Shown here: piece after piece, positions 24,878 through 32,574 of the stretch
How positions within the stretch are numbered: the first letter of the stretch is position 1
Layout of the letters: the number at the start of each line of letters is the position of its first letter
Assembly: GCA_030452265.1 (NCBI GenBank)
Contig: JAKDMQ010000011.1
Coordinates: 1-32,574 of the forward strand
Source of the DNA: Nitrococcus sp.
GTDB taxonomy: Bacteria; Pseudomonadota; Gammaproteobacteria; Nitrococcales; Nitrococcaceae
DNA: 32,574 nt
Reading direction: 5' to 3'
Translations under genes and position numbers: made by a program
The notes under the pieces: model-generated
Told to the model about the DNA's origin: nothing
Database searches by the model: none
What the model saw: the letters and a program-made list of their open reading frames with translations, nothing else

Positions 24878-24894
24878 TTTAAGGCAGAATTAAC
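24878..24894. promoter_or_regulatory. PmrA/QseB-like direct-repeat box
   Basis: TTTAAG-GCAGA-ATTAAC is a direct repeat with an 11-base period. It resembles the YTTAAK-N5-YTTAAK box bound by PmrA/QseB-type regulators; the second half-site is weaker. It stands 60 bases before the PepSY gene and 68 before the regulator gene, so it could serve both. Confidence 0.4.
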
Positions 24895-24962
24895 GGCGTC
24901 AATTACTGCCATGCGCTCTGCTACAGTAGCGCACAGGCGTTGCGAGAGGACGAAACACGCGC

Positions 24963-25643
24963 ATGCGGCTGTTATTGGTCGAGGACGAGTGTCGCCTCAT
25001 AGAGACGATCAGCGAAGGGTTGAGCCGGGCGGGCTTTGTGGTCGACGCCCTGGATACTCTCCGGGAGGCCGAACAAGCGCTTAGCGGCGTACTTTACGAC
25101 GTGGTGGTCCTGGATCTGGGTCTGCCGGATGGCGATGGCCTGAATCTGCTCGCGAGCATGCGCCGCAAGCACAGCGAAATGCCCGTGCTGATCCTGACGG
25201 CGCGTGACGCGGTGGAGGATCGGGTCGCGGGTCTGAACGGCGGCGCCGACGATTATCTGGTCAAGCCGTTCGCGATGAGCGAGCTGCTCGCCCGCATCAA
25301 GGCGCTGCTGCGCCGCCCCGGTGCGGCACTGGGCACGACGCTGACGGCCGGTAGTCTCAGCTTTGACAGCATCGCGCGCGAAGCCGCGGTGGCCGGGCGG
25401 CGTCTCGACCTCTCGCGCCAGGAACTCGCCCTGCTGGAACAGCTCATGCGCCGTCTGGGCCGAGTCGTGCCTCGATCGGTGCTGGAAGAAAAATTGTATG
25501 GCTATGCAAACGAGCCGAACTCAAATCCGGTGCCGGTGCACATACACCATCTACGCCGGCGGCTGGAAGGGGCGGGCGCTTCGGTCGGCATCCATACCGT
25601 GCGCGGGATCGGCTATCTGCTCACTGATGAGGGTGCCCATTGA
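24963..25643 (+). CDS. OmpR/PhoB-family response regulator
   Basis: 226 residues. Receiver domain (1-115) with the acidic pair in VEDE, phospho-acceptor D51 in VVLDLGLPDGDG, T79 in LILTA and K101 in YLVKPF. The winged-helix domain (about 128-222) ends in VPVHIHHLRRRLEG and HTVRGIGYLL, as in QseB/PmrA/TctD-type regulators. Its TGA overlaps the TTG start of the kinase, so the two are coupled. Likely controls the divergent PepSY gene. Confidence 0.95.
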   Translation: MRLLLVEDECRLIETISEGLSRAGFVVDALDTLREAEQALSGVLYDVVVLDLGLPDGDGLNLLASMRRKHSEMPVLILTARDAVEDRVAGLNGGADDYLVKPFAMSELLARIKALLRRPGAALGTTLTAGSLSFDSIAREAAVAGRRLDLSRQELALLEQLMRRLGRVVPRSVLEEKLYGYANEPNSNPVPVHIHHLRRRLEGAGASVGIHTVRGIGYLLTDEGAH

Positions 25644-26713
25644 GGTTTGACCGACACTCCCTGCAGTTTCGGCTCGCCTGGCGGCTGGCGGCCGTGTTCG
25701 CGCTGACTATGGTGATGCTCATGATCGGCGTTATCTTCGAAGCGCGCGAGACGGCCCACTTATCCGACGCACGGATCCCCGAGGGCCAAATGCCGGCCGA
25801 GCTTGAGCGCCGCGAAGACTTCGCCCATGTGGTTTTGGAGGAATTTCTGACCGATGTAGCGTGGCTGATCCCGGTCGTGGCCGCCCTGACGCTCTCGATT
25901 GGGGTGTTGAGCCTGCGCCGAGGGTTGCGCCCGCTGCGCGCGGTCTCGGCGCAGGCCCATCGGATCGGCCCGCATGATCCCAGCATCCGCTTGGCCGCCG
26001 CGCAGTTGCCTTCCGAGCTCGTGCCGCTGGTGCGAGCGGTGAATCAGGCGCTGGACCGGCTCGAGGTCGGCATGGAGCAGCAACGCCGCTTCACCGCCAA
26101 TGCCGCGCATCAGCTGCGCACGCCGCTTGCGATCCTGACGGCAGGGCTCGATGTGCTGGAGGGTAACGGCAAAATCCAGGCGCTGCGCGGCGATGTGGCG
26201 CGCATGAACCGCCTGGTGGATCAGCTGCTGTGCGCGGCGCGCCTTGACAGCGTGTCGCTTGACCTCTCGCAGATCGTTAACCTGGGCGCCGTTGCTGCGC
26301 AGGAAACCAGCGCGCTGGTGCCGCTCGCGCTCCAAAAGGGGTGCGCAATCGCACTGGAGGAGCCCGATGCGCCGATTCACATCAAAGGCAACCCCGATGC
26401 CATCGCGGATGCCGTGCGCAACCTGATCGAGAACGCCATCGCCCACAGCCGATCCGGCGGCGAGATCACGCTCAGCATCCTTGGCCCTGCCACGCTTCGC
26501 GTCGCGGACCAAGGCCCCGGCATTCCGGCTGGTCTGCACGAGCAGGTGTTTGAGCGGTTCTGGCGCGCGCGCGGGGATCGGCGCACCGGTGCCGGCCTCG
26601 GGCTCGCCATCGTGCGCGATATCATGCGCGCTCACGGGGGCACCGTGCACATCACCGATAATCCGGGCGGCGGCAGCGTGTTCATTCTCGAGTTTGGAGG
26701 AGATTTGTCGTGA
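25640..26713 (+). CDS. membrane sensor histidine kinase
   Basis: 357 residues, partner of the preceding regulator. The start is TTG at 25640, overlapping the regulator stop as TTGA; a later start would cut into the first membrane segment (about 13-33). A short periplasmic loop (about 35-72) lies before membrane segment 2 (about 73-93), so the sensory part is small. A HAMP-like linker follows, then the dimerisation helix with H157 in AAHQLRTPL, and the ATPase with the N box NLIENAIAHS, G1 ADQGPGIP and G2 GAGLGLAIV. The short loop fits a QseC/PmrB-like kinase that may take input from a partner such as the PepSY protein. Confidence 0.94.
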   Translation: MRFDRHSLQFRLAWRLAAVFALTMVMLMIGVIFEARETAHLSDARIPEGQMPAELERREDFAHVVLEEFLTDVAWLIPVVAALTLSIGVLSLRRGLRPLRAVSAQAHRIGPHDPSIRLAAAQLPSELVPLVRAVNQALDRLEVGMEQQRRFTANAAHQLRTPLAILTAGLDVLEGNGKIQALRGDVARMNRLVDQLLCAARLDSVSLDLSQIVNLGAVAAQETSALVPLALQKGCAIALEEPDAPIHIKGNPDAIADAVRNLIENAIAHSRSGGEITLSILGPATLRVADQGPGIPAGLHEQVFERFWRARGDRRTGAGLGLAIVRDIMRAHGGTVHITDNPGGGSVFILEFGGDLS

Positions 26714-26898
26714 TCAAATCAATCGTCGCCGCGGTGGCCATCGCCTATCGCCAGAATCCGCCGGCCCTGCTGAGTGTACTTGGCGTAATCCGCGCAGCAA
26801 ATCGCCTGCCGCGCACCGCGGCGGCCCGAAAATGCAGTGGATCATCAGGCGAACACGGTTCGCCTAGACGGGAGGTCGAGCATGCAATGTGTCATTGA
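26710..26898 (+). CDS. short open frame after the kinase, perhaps a gene start that has been cut
   Basis: A GTG overlapping the kinase stop (GTGA) opens a 62-codon frame that begins with a weakly hydrophobic stretch, IKSIVAAVAIAY. After about 30 codons the frame loses any recognisable character. The coupled start suggests that a third gene of the operon once followed and was truncated by a rearrangement. It may not be expressed; low confidence. Confidence 0.25.
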   Translation: MIKSIVAAVAIAYRQNPPALLSVLGVIRAANRLPRTAAARKCSGSSGEHGSPRREVEHAMCH

Positions 26899-26915
26899 GC
26901 TATGGCCAAAGCGCA

Positions 26916-27011
26916 TGCCTGGAAGAGCTGCTCGCGGCCAACGAGAAAGTAAACACCGTGTACAGCCCGAACCCGGTAGGGCTTTTTGTGCATACCTACC
27001 GCTTACTGTAA
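26916..27011 (+). pseudogene. possible transposase fragment (ISL3-like)
   Basis: One frame reads LEELLAANEKVNTVY before losing similarity and reaching a stop. This pattern recalls the LLxANExLNxxYLLK segment of ISL3-family transposases. The match is short, no other part of the element was found, and the call is from memory of the family. The remainder of 26899-27072 holds nothing recognised. Confidence 0.28.
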
Positions 27012-27072
27012 CGGGCCCGGTTGTTGGGCGGCGCTGGAATCAGGCACTAAGTCGCTGTTTCTACAAGTGTAT

Positions 27073-27162
27073 TGGCGGAGAGAGAGGGATTCGAACCCTC
27101 GATGGGTGTTAACCCATACTCCCTTAGCAGGGGAGCGCCTTCAGCCGCTCGGCCATCTCTCC
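27073..27162 (-). tRNA. tRNA-Ser, anticodon GCU
   Basis: On the minus strand the gene begins GGAGAGATGGCCGAGCGGCT and ends with TCTCTCCGCCA. The acceptor arms GGAGAGA/TCTCTCC pair fully, the anticodon stem-loop is CTCCC-CTGCTAA-GGGAG, the T arm carries GGTTCGAATCC, and a long variable arm (TATGGGTTAACACCCAT) marks it as a class II serine tRNA. The CCA end is encoded. Its position next to csrA is typical for gammaproteobacteria. Confidence 0.97.
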
Positions 27163-27192
27163 GGTGTGCGTCGTTGGCTGCGCTCGCGATGA

Positions 27193-27209
27193 ACGGGCCT
27201 GTGGCCCGT
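27193..27209. other. perfect hairpin between csrA and tRNA-Ser
   Basis: ACGGGCC-TGT-GGCCCGT, a 7-base stem with a 3-base loop. No T-run follows on the minus strand, so it is not a standard terminator for csrA. It may be a processing or pause site. Confidence 0.4.
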
Positions 27210-27279
27210 GCAGGGGAGCGCGTTGCTGCAGGATAGAAAAAACTGCCGTGCCCGTAAACCCGTAGGTGCCCGGGCCGGC

Positions 27280-27492
27280 TCACTCCGAATGATCGCTCTC
27301 GCCACCGCCCGATTCAGACCTTTCCCGCTGCTCGCGCTGAATCCGATCGTAGATTTCCTCACGATGCACCGACACGTGTTTGGGCGCATTCACACCGATT
27401 CGAACCTGATTGCCCTTCACACCTAGCACGGTAACGGTCACATCGTCACCGATCATCAAGGTCTCACCTACTCTTCGAGTGAGAATGAGCAT
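27280..27492 (-). CDS. csrA: carbon storage regulator, RNA-binding
   Basis: A 70-residue post-transcriptional regulator that binds GGA motifs in mRNA leaders. The core [20 protein letters not shown]...[19 protein letters not shown] is fully conserved, including L4, R6/R7 and R44 of the RNA-binding surface. The tail is Ser/Glu-rich and longer than in E. coli (61 residues). The GAGGAG ribosome site is strong and includes GGA, which would allow autoregulation. Its place between lysC and tRNA-Ser is the normal gammaproteobacterial one. Confidence 0.97.
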   Translation of the reverse strand: MLILTRRVGETLMIGDDVTVTVLGVKGNQVRIGVNAPKHVSVHREEIYDRIQREQRERSESGGGESDHSE

Positions 27493-27681
27493 TTTTCAAA
27501 CTCCTCTCCATGCTTTCGATCCGCCCAGGTCCTGCCCCGCAACGCCATGGCGTTTTCTGCGTCCTCACATCCCGGATAGCGTCTGTCAACCACTCCCCAA
27601 CCCGCAATCAAGCCACGTGCATATTACTCTATTTATACAAGGATTTAACGGTCTAGCCGCTGTCCGAGCTTGCAAGTGACG

Positions 27682-28944
27682 TCAACCGACCTCCGCGCCT
27701 TCAATTTTCACCTTTCGCCCATCCTTGTCATCGAGATCGAAAGCGCGATGCAATGCACGGGCACCGAGCTCCAGATATTTCTCATCGACCACGACCGAAA
27801 TCTTTATCTCCGAGGTAGAGATCATCTGGATGTTGATTCCCTCATCCGCGAGCGCGCGGAACATTCTGCTAGCCACGGCGGCATGCGAGCGCATTCCTAC
27901 CCCGACCAGCGAGAGCTTGACGATGTTGGTATCGCCAAACACCTCTCGGGCTCCCAGCTCGCGGGCGTGCTTCTGGCTAAGCTCGAGCGCCTTTTCGTAC
28001 TCGCTGCGATGGACGGTGAATGTGAAGTCTGTTAGCCCCTCCTTGCTGATGTTCTGAACGATCATATCGACATTGATATTGGCATCGGAAACCGGCACGA
28101 GGATTTGGGCTGCGATACCTGGGCGATCCGGTACTCCGAGGATGGTAAGCTTTGCCTCGTCGCGATTGAACGCGATACCTGAAATCAGCGGTTCTTCCAC
28201 GCCCTCTTCCTCGTGTGCAATGAGTGTGCCCGGGCCTTCCTCAAAGGACGACAGCACGCGCAGCGGGACTCGGTACTTGCCGGCAAACTCTACGGCCCGA
28301 ATCTGCAGTACCTTGGAGCCGAGGCTCGCCATCTCCAGCATTTCTTCACAGGTAATGCGTTCCAAGCGCCGTGCCGTGGGCACCACTCTGGGATCAGTGG
28401 TATATACGCCATCGACGTCAGTAAATATTTGGCACTCGGCCGCGCCGAGCGCGGCGGCCAGCGCAACGGCGGTCGTGTCCGAGCCGCCGCGTCCGAGCGT
28501 GGTAATGGCACCTGTCCCATCAACGCCCTGGAAGCCGGCGACGACCACTACGCGTCCCAGTCTCAAATCCTCGAGCATATGCTCCTCGTCGATGTCGAGG
28601 ATGCGCGCCTTGCTATGAGTACTATCCGTCAGTATACGCACCTGCGCGCCGGTATAGCAGCGAGCGGCCGTGCCCAGGCGCTCGATCGCCATGGTCAGCA
28701 AGGCGATGGTTACCTGCTCACCGGTGGACAGGAGCATGTCAAGCTCGCGCGGTGACGGATTCTGACACTGTGAAGCCTCGTAGGCGAGCGCAAGCAAGCG
28801 ATCCGTCTCGCCCTTCATCGCCGAGAGCACGACGACGACGTCGTTACCCGCGCTACGAGTGGCTATCGCTTTGCGGGCGACGTGCTCGATGCGCGGAATG
28901 TTCGCTACCGAGCTGCCGCCATATTTCTGAACAATGAGCGCCAT
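27682..28944 (-). CDS. lysC: aspartate kinase
   Basis: Phosphorylates aspartate at the entry to lysine, threonine and methionine synthesis. 420 residues. The kinase domain begins with IVQKYGGSSVA (K7) and includes TLGRGGSDTTAVALAAALGA and FTDVDGVYTTDPR. Two ACT domains occupy about 265-415 (LGVPDRPGIAAQIL...VNVDMIVQ and VGVGMRSHAAVASRMFRAL...INIQMIST), so feedback inhibition by lysine or threonine is expected. It has the monofunctional length seen in Pseudomonas, without a homoserine dehydrogenase domain. It stands 55 bases after alaS, 190 before csrA. Confidence 0.97.
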   Translation of the reverse strand: MALIVQKYGGSSVANIPRIEHVARKAIATRSAGNDVVVVLSAMKGETDRLLALAYEASQCQNPSPRELDMLLSTGEQVTIALLTMAIERLGTAARCYTGAQVRILTDSTHSKARILDIDEEHMLEDLRLGRVVVVAGFQGVDGTGAITTLGRGGSDTTAVALAAALGAAECQIFTDVDGVYTTDPRVVPTARRLERITCEEMLEMASLGSKVLQIRAVEFAGKYRVPLRVLSSFEEGPGTLIAHEEEGVEEPLISGIAFNRDEAKLTILGVPDRPGIAAQILVPVSDANINVDMIVQNISKEGLTDFTFTVHRSEYEKALELSQKHARELGAREVFGDTNIVKLSLVGVGMRSHAAVASRMFRALADEGINIQMISTSEIKISVVVDEKYLELGARALHRAFDLDDKDGRKVKIEGAEVG

Positions 28945-28999
28945 GTTTCCGTTTACTGCTTAGTCGCTGCGCACCAGCCCCGCTGCACTGAAGCTCCTC

Positions 29000-31609
29000 T
29001 CAAGCCAGTCGCTCCTGCACCCACGCCGCCACCGATGCAAGCGCCTGATCGAGCTGGCCGGGTTCAGTTCCGCCCGCTTGGGCAAAATCCGCTCGGCCGC
29101 CACCTCGCCCACCGACCTGCACGGCCACCGCATTGATCAGATCTCCGGCCTTGACTCGATTGGTGAAGTCGTTCGTCACCCCGCCAACCAAGCGCACTTT
29201 ATTCCCCTCCACACTGGCGAGCACTATTATCGCGCTGCCGAGCTTCTCTTTGAGCTGATCCACCGTATAGCGAAGCGCTTGGCTATCGACTGTATCCACC
29301 TTCGTCTCCAGTACGTTGACCCCGTCGATCAGCACGGCCCGATCGGCCAGGCTGCTGCCGGCCTGACTGGCGAGCTTCTGTTGCGCCCGCGCCACCTCCT
29401 TCTCCATCAGGCGATTACGATCGATCAGCTGTTCGAGCCGGGGCTCGATATTATCGGTGCTGCAGCGCAAGAGCTCGCTCATCCGGGCGATCCGGCGGGA
29501 AACCGCCTCGGCCCAGGCCACCGCCGCTAGGCCGGTTATCGCCTCGATCCGGCGTATACCCGCTGAAATGCCGGTCTCGGCGATGATCTTCAAAAAGCCG
29601 ATTTCCCCGGTGCGGCGCACATGGGTGCCGCCGCAAAGCTCGGTGGAAAAATCGCCAAAGCGCATCACCCTCACGGTATCGGCATATTTCTCCCCGAACA
29701 GCGCGACCGCGCCGAAGCCCATTGCCTCGTCGTAGCTCATGTAGCGCACATCGGCTGCATCGTTTGCGCGGATCCACGCGTTGACCAGTTGTTCGACCTG
29801 CTCAACCTGTTCGCGGGTCATGGGCTCAAACTGCGCAAAATCGAAGCGAAGCCGATCCGGAGCAACCAGCGAGCCCTTCTGCTGCGCGTGCTCGCCAAGC
29901 ACTTTGCGCAGGGCGGCGTGCAGCAAATGAGTGGCGGAATGGTTTAGCACCGTGGCTTGGCGGCGCTCGGCATCGACCATTGCGCTAACCCGATCACCCT
30001 CGGCGATACGGCCGCGCCGCAGCACGCCGATATGTCCAAAGGCGCCACGATACTTGACGGTGTCTCGAACCTCAAACTCCAGGCCGGCTGCCTGCAACCG
30101 GCCCTGGTCGCCCACTTGGCCGCCGGACTCGGCATAGAAGGGAGTTCGGTCCAGTATGGCCATGCCCTCTTCGCCCGCCTCCAGGTTGCTACGCCGCTCG
30201 CCCTGTGCATAAAGCGCGCTGATCGTGCTTTGGTCCTGCAGATGTTCGTAGCCGGTGAACTCCGTGGCCCCCTCGAAATTGCCCGTCTCGCCGTAGTCGG
30301 CCTTGAACGCGCTGGCCGCCCGCGCACGCGCGCGCTGAGCGGCCATAGCTTGCTCAAAGCCCGCCATATCGAGATCGAGGCCGCGCTCGCGCGCGATATC
30401 GCCCGTTAGGTCCACCGGGAAGCCATACGTATCGTAGAGCTTGAAGATGCTCGCACCGGGTATGGTGTTGCCCTCGAGGCGCCGCAAATCCTCCTCGATG
30501 AGCTTCAAGCCCTGCTCCAAGGTCTCGCGGAACCGCTCCTCTTCCTGCTCGAGGATGCGCTCGGCCTGAGCTTGCCCGCGTTCGAGCTCCGGATAGGCCG
30601 CGCCCATCTCCTGCACCAGCGGTGGGATCAAGCGGTAGAAAAACGGCTCCTCTATACCAAGCTTATAGCCGTGGCGTATGGCGCGACGAATGATCCGGCG
30701 CAATACGTAGCCTCGTCCTTCGTTGCTCGGGATTACCCCATCGACGATCAGGAAGGCGCAGGCGCGGATATGATCGGCGATCACGCGCAGCGAGCTGTTG
30801 GGCAGGTCGGCGCTACCGGCGATCCGCGCCGCTGCCTGAACGAGACGGCGAAATAGATCGATCTCGAAGTTATTGTGCACGCCCTGAATGACGGCGGCGA
30901 TGCGCTCGAGCCCCATGCCGGTGTCCACGCAGGGCTTGGGTAGCGAAGACAGCCGCCCGTGCGCGTCGCGGTCGTATTGCATGAACACGAGATTCCAGAT
31001 CTCGACAAAACGATCGCCGTCCTCCTGCGCCGTGCCGGGCGGACCACCAGCAACTTGTGGGCCATGATCGTAGAAGATTTCCGAGCAAGGCCCGCAGGGC
31101 CCCGTATCGCCCATTGCCCAGAAGTTGTCGCGCGCGCCGATGCGGGCAAATCGCTCAGGCGCCACGCCGATCTCCTCGAGCCAGATGCGAGCCGCCTCGT
31201 CGTCCTCCTCGAAAACTGTTACCCACAGGTGCCGCGGCGGCAGACTTAAGATCTCGGTGAGGAATTCCCAGGCATACCGGATGGCCTCGCGCTTGAAGTA
31301 GTCGCCGAAGCTGAAGTTGCCCAGCATCTCGAAGAACGTATGATGCCGGGCCGTATAGCCCACATTCTCCAGGTCGTTGTGTTTGCCCCCCGCGCGTACG
31401 CAGCGCTGTGCACTGGCGGCACGGCTATAGGAGCGCTGCTCGCGGCCGAGGAATACTTCCTTGAACTGGACCATGCCGGCGTTGGTGAACAGCAAGGTTG
31501 GGTCATTCGCGGGCACCAGAGGGCTGCCGGGCACGATCTCGTGGCCCCGTGCACGGAAATAATCGAGAAACGCCTGGCGAATCTCTGCGCTCGTTTTGAT
31601 TATGTCCAT
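29000..31609 (-). CDS. alaS: alanyl-tRNA synthetase
   Basis: Charges tRNA-Ala. 869 residues, near the usual 875. Class II catalytic core at the N-terminus (start [18 protein letters not shown], then [15 protein letters not shown] and [14 protein letters not shown]). The editing domain has the zinc/hydrolysis motif H557-SAT-H561 and C659-GGTH663, so removal of mischarged serine and glycine should be intact. The C-terminal C-Ala domain ends [15 protein letters not shown]. It lies 15 bases after the remains of recX, much closer than when a full recX is present, so it may be read from the recA transcript. Confidence 0.97.
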   Translation of the reverse strand: MDIIKTSAEIRQAFLDYFRARGHEIVPGSPLVPANDPTLLFTNAGMVQFKEVFLGREQRSYSRAASAQRCVRAGGKHNDLENVGYTARHHTFFEMLGNFSFGDYFKREAIRYAWEFLTEILSLPPRHLWVTVFEEDDEAARIWLEEIGVAPERFARIGARDNFWAMGDTGPCGPCSEIFYDHGPQVAGGPPGTAQEDGDRFVEIWNLVFMQYDRDAHGRLSSLPKPCVDTGMGLERIAAVIQGVHNNFEIDLFRRLVQAAARIAGSADLPNSSLRVIADHIRACAFLIVDGVIPSNEGRGYVLRRIIRRAIRHGYKLGIEEPFFYRLIPPLVQEMGAAYPELERGQAQAERILEQEEERFRETLEQGLKLIEEDLRRLEGNTIPGASIFKLYDTYGFPVDLTGDIARERGLDLDMAGFEQAMAAQRARARAASAFKADYGETGNFEGATEFTGYEHLQDQSTISALYAQGERRSNLEAGEEGMAILDRTPFYAESGGQVGDQGRLQAAGLEFEVRDTVKYRGAFGHIGVLRRGRIAEGDRVSAMVDAERRQATVLNHSATHLLHAALRKVLGEHAQQKGSLVAPDRLRFDFAQFEPMTREQVEQVEQLVNAWIRANDAADVRYMSYDEAMGFGAVALFGEKYADTVRVMRFGDFSTELCGGTHVRRTGEIGFLKIIAETGISAGIRRIEAITGLAAVAWAEAVSRRIARMSELLRCSTDNIEPRLEQLIDRNRLMEKEVARAQQKLASQAGSSLADRAVLIDGVNVLETKVDTVDSQALRYTVDQLKEKLGSAIIVLASVEGNKVRLVGGVTNDFTNRVKAGDLINAVAVQVGGRGGGRADFAQAGGTEPGQLDQALASVAAWVQERLA

Positions 31610-31624
31610 ATAATGATCAGTAGG

Positions 31625-31786
31625 TTATTCCAACGTGCAACAATCGTCCGCGACCCTATCTTCGAATACAAGGGGTGCATACTCGCGCTGACACAGCTTG
31701 CCCGTCAATCGGTGGGCCGTATGCTCACGTTGGCTCAGGAGGCGCGCCGCACACTCGCGCGCCCGCCGCCGCACTTGCTCATCCAT
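31625..31786 (-). pseudogene. recX: truncated recX (regulatory protein of RecA)
   Basis: The ATG at 31786, ten bases after the recA stop, opens a frame of 53 codons that begins MDEQVRRRARECAARLLSQR and continues EHTAHRLTGKLCQRE. This is the first RecX three-helix repeat (RARxxALRLLSxREHSxxELxxKLxxRG). It then ends in DRVADDCCTLE and a TAA. Full RecX is about 150-165 residues, so two of three repeats are missing, and only 15 bases remain before alaS. The loss is therefore a deletion and not a simple stop. The short product is unlikely to inhibit RecA filaments as normal RecX does. Gene identity is supported by position and sequence. Confidence 0.78.
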
Positions 31787-31796
31787 GGTGTGTGGG

Positions 31797-32574
<778 letters not shown>

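Noticed and set aside
27540-27590. A palindrome AACGCCATGGCGTT and a TTGACA hexamer upstream of csrA
   Set aside because: No -10 box at a suitable distance from the TTGACA, and the palindrome has no loop or T-run, so neither a promoter nor a terminator can be claimed.

Overview
The window is GC-rich, densely coded DNA from a gammaproteobacterium, probably in or near the Chromatiales/Ectothiorhodospiraceae. The main evidence is the core block recA–(recX)–alaS–lysC–csrA–tRNA-Ser(GCU) at the right end, which is a classic gammaproteobacterial order. FadBA-type beta-oxidation genes, a PBP4-type DacB and a ChrA chromate exporter are consistent with this. The species cannot be fixed from sequence alone.

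Left part (1-7795): a fatty-acid oxidation pair (the 3' part of a hydroxyacyl-CoA dehydrogenase/enoyl-CoA hydratase and a thiolase), a two-domain M16 peptidase lipoprotein, an NlpE-like lipoprotein, a universal stress protein of visibly lower GC, and an orphan exported protein with secretin-like features.

Cofactor block (7874-14111): pabB and pabC (p-aminobenzoate for folate) overlap by four bases. They are followed by bioF, a divergent BioH-like alpha/beta hydrolase, bioD and bioA (late biotin synthesis). bioB and a recognisable bioC are not in the window. A REP-like palindrome supplies the stop codon of pabC, and two more copies lie near 15.3 kb.

Patchwork (14112-20831): two unrelated-looking SAM methyltransferase genes flank a decayed IS481-type transposase. 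Then come dacB, a fused SpmA/SpmB-like membrane protein and an acyltransferase-like gene, and an IS110-type remnant closes the region. This is the least conserved part and shows repeated insertion and decay.

Stress and metal part (20832-26900): trmL, a DUF99 protein and chrA form a tight unit on the minus strand, with a DUF1259 protein upstream. A PepSY protein is divergent from an OmpR-type regulator and sensor kinase, and a PmrA-like box lies between them. Degenerate sequence follows the kinase.

Right end (27073-32574): tRNA-Ser, csrA, lysC and alaS, a recX cut down to about 53 codons, and the 3' part of recA, all on the minus strand.

No CRISPR array, prophage or clear defence system is visible. 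The observations most worth following are the truncated recX, the REP element acting as a stop codon, the incomplete biotin cluster with an atypical esterase, the PabB active-site motif, and the chrA–DUF99–trmL unit.
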